Source: Plantactinospora sp. BC1
Lineage (GTDB): Bacteria > Actinomycetota > Actinomycetes > Mycobacteriales > Micromonosporaceae
Assembly: GCF_003030345.1 (NCBI RefSeq)
Contig: NZ_CP028158.1
Coordinates: forward strand, 4,402,001-4,466,000
Reading direction: 5' to 3'
DNA: 64,000 bases
Shown here: positions 60,249 through 64,000 of the stretch, piece after piece
How positions within the stretch are numbered: position 1 is the stretch's first letter
Layout of the letters: each line of letters opens with the position of its first letter
The notes under the pieces: model-generated
Told to the model about the DNA's origin: nothing
What the model saw: the letters and a program-made list of their open reading frames with translations, nothing else
The model's database searches: none
Translations under genes and position numbers: made by a program

Positions 60249-60277
60249 AACGTAATGTATTCATTACGGGTAGTCAA
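60249..60277 (-). promoter_or_regulatory. Promoter and palindromic operator of the I36-ABC operon
   Basis: On the minus strand: TTGACT (60277-60272), 17-bp spacer and TACGTT (60254-60249). Within the spacer and touching the -10 lies the perfect inverted repeat CGTAATG-TATT-CATTACG (60251-60268). A repressor bound there would block RNA polymerase. The leader to the I36 start is about 65 nt. Confidence 0.7.
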
Positions 60278-60659
60278 TGAGGGGCTGGGTGTCCGGCCTG
60301 GCAGAAGGTGAACCCTCTGGCATGACTATTATTCATTCGTGCCGCGCGTCGGGATTTCACCGCGCACATCCTCGGACCGGAGAGGAATGACGGTGACAAC
60401 AGCCGAGATGCGGGGTGCACCACGGCCGAGACTTTTCCGCCTCTCCGGGTAGACATACGGGCGACCTGCGTCGAACGCTAGCCCCCGGCTTGAGTTGGCC
60501 GCGACCCCGTAACGCAGATACGTGAGGTTTGCTCCGAAGGTCGCAACTTCCACAGTCGGTAGCGCATCACTATTCAAGGGCAATGACCGGTCGGGTAGAG
60601 GCAACGTCCAGGCCAGGACCGATGATCGCTGCTGATCCAATGGCAACGCCGCCTGAGGA

Positions 60660-61469
60660 TCAATCTCGCGCGGCGGCTTGCGATACGAGTTGTGTCTTGG
60701 TGCGGGCGAGTCGGTAGGAGTCAGTGCCGGTTTGGATGATGTTGCCGCCGAAGGTGAGGCGGTCAACGATGGCGGCGCACAGGCGTGGGTCGGTGAAGGT
60801 CTTGGTCCAGCCGGAGAACGCTTCGTTGCTGGCGATGGCGACGCTGTTCTTCTCTTCCCTTTCGGTGAGGACCTGGAACAGCAGTTCGGCGCCGCGGCGG
60901 TCGAGTTCCATGTAGCCCAGTCCGTCAATGCAGAGCAGATCGACGCGGCCGTAGCGGGCGATGGTCTTGGTGAGCTGCTTGTCGTCGGCGGCTTCGACGA
61001 GTTCGTTGACCAGCTTGGCAGCCATGACGTAACGGACCCGGTATCCGGCCATCGCGGCAGCGGCGCCGAGACCGATGAGCAGATGGGACTTGCCGGTGCC
61101 GGAGTCGCCGATGAGGCACAGGGGTTCACCGTTGCGGACCCAGGCGCAGGTGGCCAGCGTGTGAATCATGGCAGGGTTGATGTTCGGGTTGGCGTCGAAG
61201 TCGAAGTCTTGCAGCCACTTGTCTCGTGGGAAGCCGGCGGCTTTGATGCGCCGTTCGGAGCGGCGCCGGTCGCGTTCGTCGCACTCGGCGAGCAGCAGTT
61301 CGGCGAGGAAGCCGCGGTAGGTGAGCTGTTGTCGTTTCGCGGCGTCGGCGACGTCGGCGAACCGGCTGCGCAGGGTCGGTAGCCGCAGGGCGCGGCAGGC
61401 GGAGTCGATTGCGGCGTCGGCGGCCTGTTCGGTCAGGGCGCGTCCGCGTTTGGCGAGGCTGCTGGTCAT
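60660..61469 (-). CDS. istB: IstB ATPase of the IS21 element
   Basis: The helper ATPase of IS21 transposition, 269 residues. Walker A is GDSGTGKSHLLIGLG, Walker B is LLCIDGLGYMELD, and SNEAFSGWTKTFTDPRL with DRLTFGGNIIQ follows. ATG 61469 overlaps the istA stop. It loads target DNA for the IstA transposase. Confidence 0.96.
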   Translation of the reverse strand: MTSSLAKRGRALTEQAADAAIDSACRALRLPTLRSRFADVADAAKRQQLTYRGFLAELLLAECDERDRRRSERRIKAAGFPRDKWLQDFDFDANPNINPAMIHTLATCAWVRNGEPLCLIGDSGTGKSHLLIGLGAAAAMAGYRVRYVMAAKLVNELVEAADDKQLTKTIARYGRVDLLCIDGLGYMELDRRGAELLFQVLTEREEKNSVAIASNEAFSGWTKTFTDPRLCAAIVDRLTFGGNIIQTGTDSYRLARTKTQLVSQAAARD

Positions 61470-63172
61470 GACACTCTTCCGGTCTCTGCGGGCGGGCCGC
61501 TGCTGGGCGGGGACGCTGTTCGGCGGAGCTTGAGTAGTTCGTCGTAGTGGGCGACGCTGGGCAGCGGTCGCGGGTCTCGCGGGAGGCCACCGATCACCGC
61601 GCCTGGGTCGGCCAATCGACGTTCGGTCAGGCTGACCACCCGTGCGGCCCGACCCGCCGCAGACGGTTCCGGCCGCAGGTGGTCGTGCGGTTCGCATCGC
61701 TCCTGGGAGCTCTTGCGGGCCTCGACCGCGACCACGTCGACGGTGGCGGTACCGACGCGCAGGGCCGCCTCGATCCCGGCGACGACATCGGCGTGGGGCA
61801 GATGGCGGTGCAGCAGGAGTACCTCCACCAGGGCTCGGGTGCCGCCAGCGTCCCCGAGAGTCCGGCGGGCCTGGCCCCAAAACGCATCGTGCGCCGTGGT
61901 GAACATCCCGGCTTTGCGGGCCTGCGCCAACGCGACGGCGCCCGGCAGAGCACCGGGCTTGCGAGCGAACACCTCCAGGTAGTGATCGAGCAGCAGGGTC
62001 CGGGAGCCCTTGTTGACCGAGCGGGCGTGCCGGGCGACTTCCCGGCGGCCGTCGAAGACGATCAGCTCGGAGGCGCGGAGACAGACCCGGACCTGCCGCC
62101 CGATCAGCGAGGCCGGCACCGAGTAGTAGCAGCACCGCACCGCGACCTGGCCGAACCGGTCAACCCTCGGATACAGCCACAGGCCGGGCTCGAAATCATC
62201 GCTGGGCAACGACGCCAACAGCGGAGCCTCCACGGCGAAGTCCTGCCCGACCGTCCGCACCCGGCCAGCGATCCGGCGCGCGTCATCGGCCCGGTCGGCG
62301 GCGTCGATCCGCTCGTTGAGTTCGGCCAGGCTGTTCACAACCGGTATCGGGGACAGATACATGCGGCGGAACCGGCCGACCTCGCCTTCGACCCCGCCCT
62401 TCTCGTGCGCGCCCTCAATACCTGGCATGCAGTAGAACGGGTCGAAGCCGTAGTGCGAGCGGAACGCCACCCAATGCTCGGACTCGGTGCGGTTCCGGCC
62501 CAACAGCACCCGGGACACCGCCGAACGCAGGTTGTCATAGCGGATCTTGTCCGTCGGCACACCACCGATCGCCGTGAACGCGTGGACGTGCCCCTCAATG
62601 AACGCCTCCTGCCCCTGCGAGGCGAAAACCCGGTGCACCGCCTTACCCGAGTACGACAGCCGAAACGCGAACAGGAAACACTTCAGCTTCTCGCCGGCCA
62701 CCTCGACCCACACATCACCGAAGTCGACCTCAGCCTCCGCGCCCGGCGCGTGGGACTGCACAACGAACGCGGTCTGCACCGACCGGCCCGCGCTCGCGGC
62801 GATCTCCGGCCGACGTCGCCGCACGTAGTCCCGCACCGTCGAGTACGACAACCCGTGCGCGCCATGCTCCTCGACCAACCGGGCGTGGATCCGCCGCGCC
62901 GTATGCCGCTGCTTACGCGGCGCCGTCAGGTCCGCGACCAACATCTGATCGATGACCGACCGGACCGGATCCAGCTTCGGCGCCTGTGCCACCCGAGGCT
63001 TCCGCGGCACCGGCACCGCCGACGCCAGCGCCTGGCGCACCGTCCGCCGATGCACTCCGTGCCGCTCGGCCAACGCCCGGATCGACAACTCCTCCCGGCG
63101 GGCGTCACGGCGGATCGCCTCGAACAGCTCCAGCCTCGGCCTCACCCGGCCCCCTACCAGACGACGGATCAC
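61466..63172 (-). CDS. istA: IstA transposase of the IS21 element
   Basis: A DDE transposase of 568 residues. The N-terminal helix-turn-helix is LSIRALAERHGVHRRTVRQAL (about residues 30-50). The DDE triad is in AEAEVDFGD, TDKIRYDNLRSAV and KGGVEGEVGRFRR. The C-terminal part (residues ~320-470) matches other IstA proteins. GTG 63172 is chosen; GTG 63145 is an alternative. Overlaps istB by four bases. Confidence 0.95.
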   Translation of the reverse strand: MIRRLVGGRVRPRLELFEAIRRDARREELSIRALAERHGVHRRTVRQALASAVPVPRKPRVAQAPKLDPVRSVIDQMLVADLTAPRKQRHTARRIHARLVEEHGAHGLSYSTVRDYVRRRRPEIAASAGRSVQTAFVVQSHAPGAEAEVDFGDVWVEVAGEKLKCFLFAFRLSYSGKAVHRVFASQGQEAFIEGHVHAFTAIGGVPTDKIRYDNLRSAVSRVLLGRNRTESEHWVAFRSHYGFDPFYCMPGIEGAHEKGGVEGEVGRFRRMYLSPIPVVNSLAELNERIDAADRADDARRIAGRVRTVGQDFAVEAPLLASLPSDDFEPGLWLYPRVDRFGQVAVRCCYYSVPASLIGRQVRVCLRASELIVFDGRREVARHARSVNKGSRTLLLDHYLEVFARKPGALPGAVALAQARKAGMFTTAHDAFWGQARRTLGDAGGTRALVEVLLLHRHLPHADVVAGIEAALRVGTATVDVVAVEARKSSQERCEPHDHLRPEPSAAGRAARVVSLTERRLADPGAVIGGLPRDPRPLPSVAHYDELLKLRRTASPPSSGPPAETGRVS

Positions 63173-63201
63173 ACACGCCGGAACCTAGAACGTAATCAAG
63201 C

Positions 63202-63323
63202 TGGGGCCAAGTATGACTGACACGACACACCGGTTGAAATCGGGTGGGGCCAGATATAACCGTCGCACCCATCAATGCTCATGAGTCCGACTGGGGCCGG
63301 CTGCAACCGTCACTCCGGGGCCA
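63202..63323. repeat. Four end repeats of the IS21 element
   Basis: TGGGGCCA at 63202-63209 and 63245-63252, TGGGGCCG at 63292-63299 and CGGGGCCA at 63316-63323. Each is followed by a CCGTC-, GTC- or GAC-containing segment. They are the probable transposase-binding sites upstream of istA. Confidence 0.65.
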
Positions 63324-63333
63324 CCTACCTCCG

Positions 63334-63834
63334 TCACAGCCACCGCTGACGGTCGATCTCCACCCACGGCAGTGCGTCGAGTGCCGACTGCACCTCGGTA
63401 AGCGGGGTGCGGCATACGGTACCCGGCAAGGCCGGCAGGACGCTGTTGCCCGACGCGTCCGTCAGTGCCAGCGACACCGGCATCACGAAGACGGCCGGAC
63501 ATACCAGGTCGCCGGTAGTTTCCGGCGGCGGTAGGCGCAGCGCGCGGACCAGCTCGTCGAACCGACCGGTGGACCGCTGTGCGGCAGCCCAGGTGAGGCC
63601 CGACGAGGGCGGATCCGCGGACTGCGCGACGGTAAGCCGGAAAGTGCACCGGACGGCCGCGACCGGCCGGAAGTCCGCAGGCAACGGGTCTGCGGAGCGT
63701 TGTCCGACCAGCCTGTCCACCGGTGGACAGGCAATGGCCGGCTGAGTGAGGTAGGGAGCGCGCCCGGAGACGTTCGAACAGCCCGCCACTGACAGAACCG
63801 CTACGAGCATCACGCCGATCCGTCGCACCCTCAT
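63334..63834 (-). CDS. Small lipoprotein of unknown function
   Basis: A 166-residue protein with an N-terminal lipoprotein signal: hydrophobic VMLVAVLSVAGCSN with lipobox VAGC (C18). The mature part has cysteines in FAxVAAVRCTF and CPAVFVMPVSLALTDASG, and ends SALDALPWVEIDRQRWL. I recall similar lipoproteins in Micromonospora genomes, function unknown. ATG 63834 has a weak ribosome site; ATG at residue 9 is possible. It begins next to the IS21 end and is not disrupted. Confidence 0.75.
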   Translation of the reverse strand: MRVRRIGVMLVAVLSVAGCSNVSGRAPYLTQPAIACPPVDRLVGQRSADPLPADFRPVAAVRCTFRLTVAQSADPPSSGLTWAAAQRSTGRFDELVRALRLPPPETTGDLVCPAVFVMPVSLALTDASGNSVLPALPGTVCRTPLTEVQSALDALPWVEIDRQRWL

Positions 63835-64000
63835 GCAGGTAAGACGGCATGGCAGCGTCGCCGGTTTCGAGATACCTCGAGCGCACGCACGATGAACGAC
63901 CGAAAGGCGCTACCGGCGACCCGCCCGCCCGACCAACCAATACCTGATCGGACATCCGCTTCTGCCGCCGACCGTGCGCGCTGCCCTCGGCAGACGCCGC
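63835..64000. other. Window end, possible start of a plus-strand gene
   Basis: From ATG 63892 a plus-strand frame (MNDRKALPATRPPDQPIPD...) stays open to the last base, 36 codons. It may be a gene cut by the window edge, but the composition is not distinctive and no ribosome site is visible. Confidence 0.3.

Larger units (their letters stand above)
60560..63330 (-). mobile_element. IS21-family insertion sequence (approximate limits)
   Basis: The istA and istB genes overlap by four bases. On the istA side four TGGGGCCA-type repeats lie at 63202, 63245, 63292 and 63316, as in the multiple-repeat ends of IS21 elements. On the istB side (about 60560-60660) three GTTGCC/ATTGCC-like motifs are seen on the minus strand. 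I could not fix the exact tips or a target duplication. The element looks complete and possibly active. Confidence 0.8.

Noticed and set aside
60329-60659. Open frame continuing after istB on the minus strand
   Set aside because: It crosses the end motifs of the IS21 element and continues in the frame of no known gene. The text looks partly protein-like but there is no start and no recognised family.
63892-64000. Gene starting at the right edge of the window
   Set aside because: Only 36 codons are visible with no ribosome site; kept only as an edge note.

Overview
This 64 kb window is chromosomal DNA of a very GC-rich actinobacterium. Third codon positions are almost all G or C, starts are ATG or GTG, and stops are mostly TGA. 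Gene content fits a filamentous actinomycete and most likely the Micromonosporaceae: TopA with a long Lys/Ala tail, an MFS-thymidylate kinase fusion followed by the DNA polymerase III delta-prime gene, PSP1/RicT, Ku plus split LigD proteins, and a DUF5753/DUF397 pair. The family-level placement is inference. No rRNA genes, CRISPR array, replication origin or complete prophage was seen.

Layout. Positions 1-15.7 kb form the replication and housekeeping arm: topA, a GNAT protein, an aldonolactone oxidase-type flavoenzyme with a divergent TetR regulator, a PLP amino-acid deaminase/aldolase, the MFS-Tmk fusion, holB, a small YbaB/EspC/WXG operon, an Rpn-like protein and a RicT-like PSP1 protein. 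Positions 16-24 kb carry a membrane metallophosphoesterase, tRNA-Thr(CGT) with a strong hairpin behind it, two coupled mini-genes, DUF2231 and Hsp20 proteins, and a heptose cluster (GT9, GT2 and a HldE-type protein with a long low-complexity insert). Positions 24-42.5 kb are a run of metabolic and regulatory genes: DJ-1/PfpI, DHA2 efflux, NUDIX, acyl-CoA ligase, several MDR oxidoreductases, an ECF sigma factor with a membrane-anchored BNR-repeat partner, an acyltransferase-3 with an NPCBM-like domain, FkbM, SDR/HxlR, and a HAD-Mth938 fusion. Positions 42.7-46.1 kb encode two secreted proteins. Positions 46.2-49.2 kb hold the end-joining repair locus, with Ku divergent from the LigD ligase and polymerase. 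Positions 49.3-51.4 kb contain a second WXG/EspC-type group.

From about 51.7 kb onward the DNA looks like an accessory island. It has an XRE-DUF5753/DUF397 pair, a frameshifted small HTH gene behind a perfect 27-bp palindrome, a small four-cysteine secreted protein preceded by three TGAAGCT heptamers at exact 11-bp spacing, a MarR/SDR divergent pair with a perfect operator-like palindrome, a three-gene operon (I36-type secreted protein, ABC ATPase, FtsX-type permease) driven by a recognisable promoter overlapped by a palindrome, and an IS21-family element. Gene density and GC both fall here.

The most promising candidate for an undescribed system is the I36-ABC-FtsX operon at 56.6-60.3 kb. 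Next come the insert-bearing secreted protein at 42.8-45.1 kb with its promoter and LacI-like operator, and the ECF sigma/BNR-repeat pair at 31.3-33.2 kb. Functions are read from motifs by eye; no database search was run.
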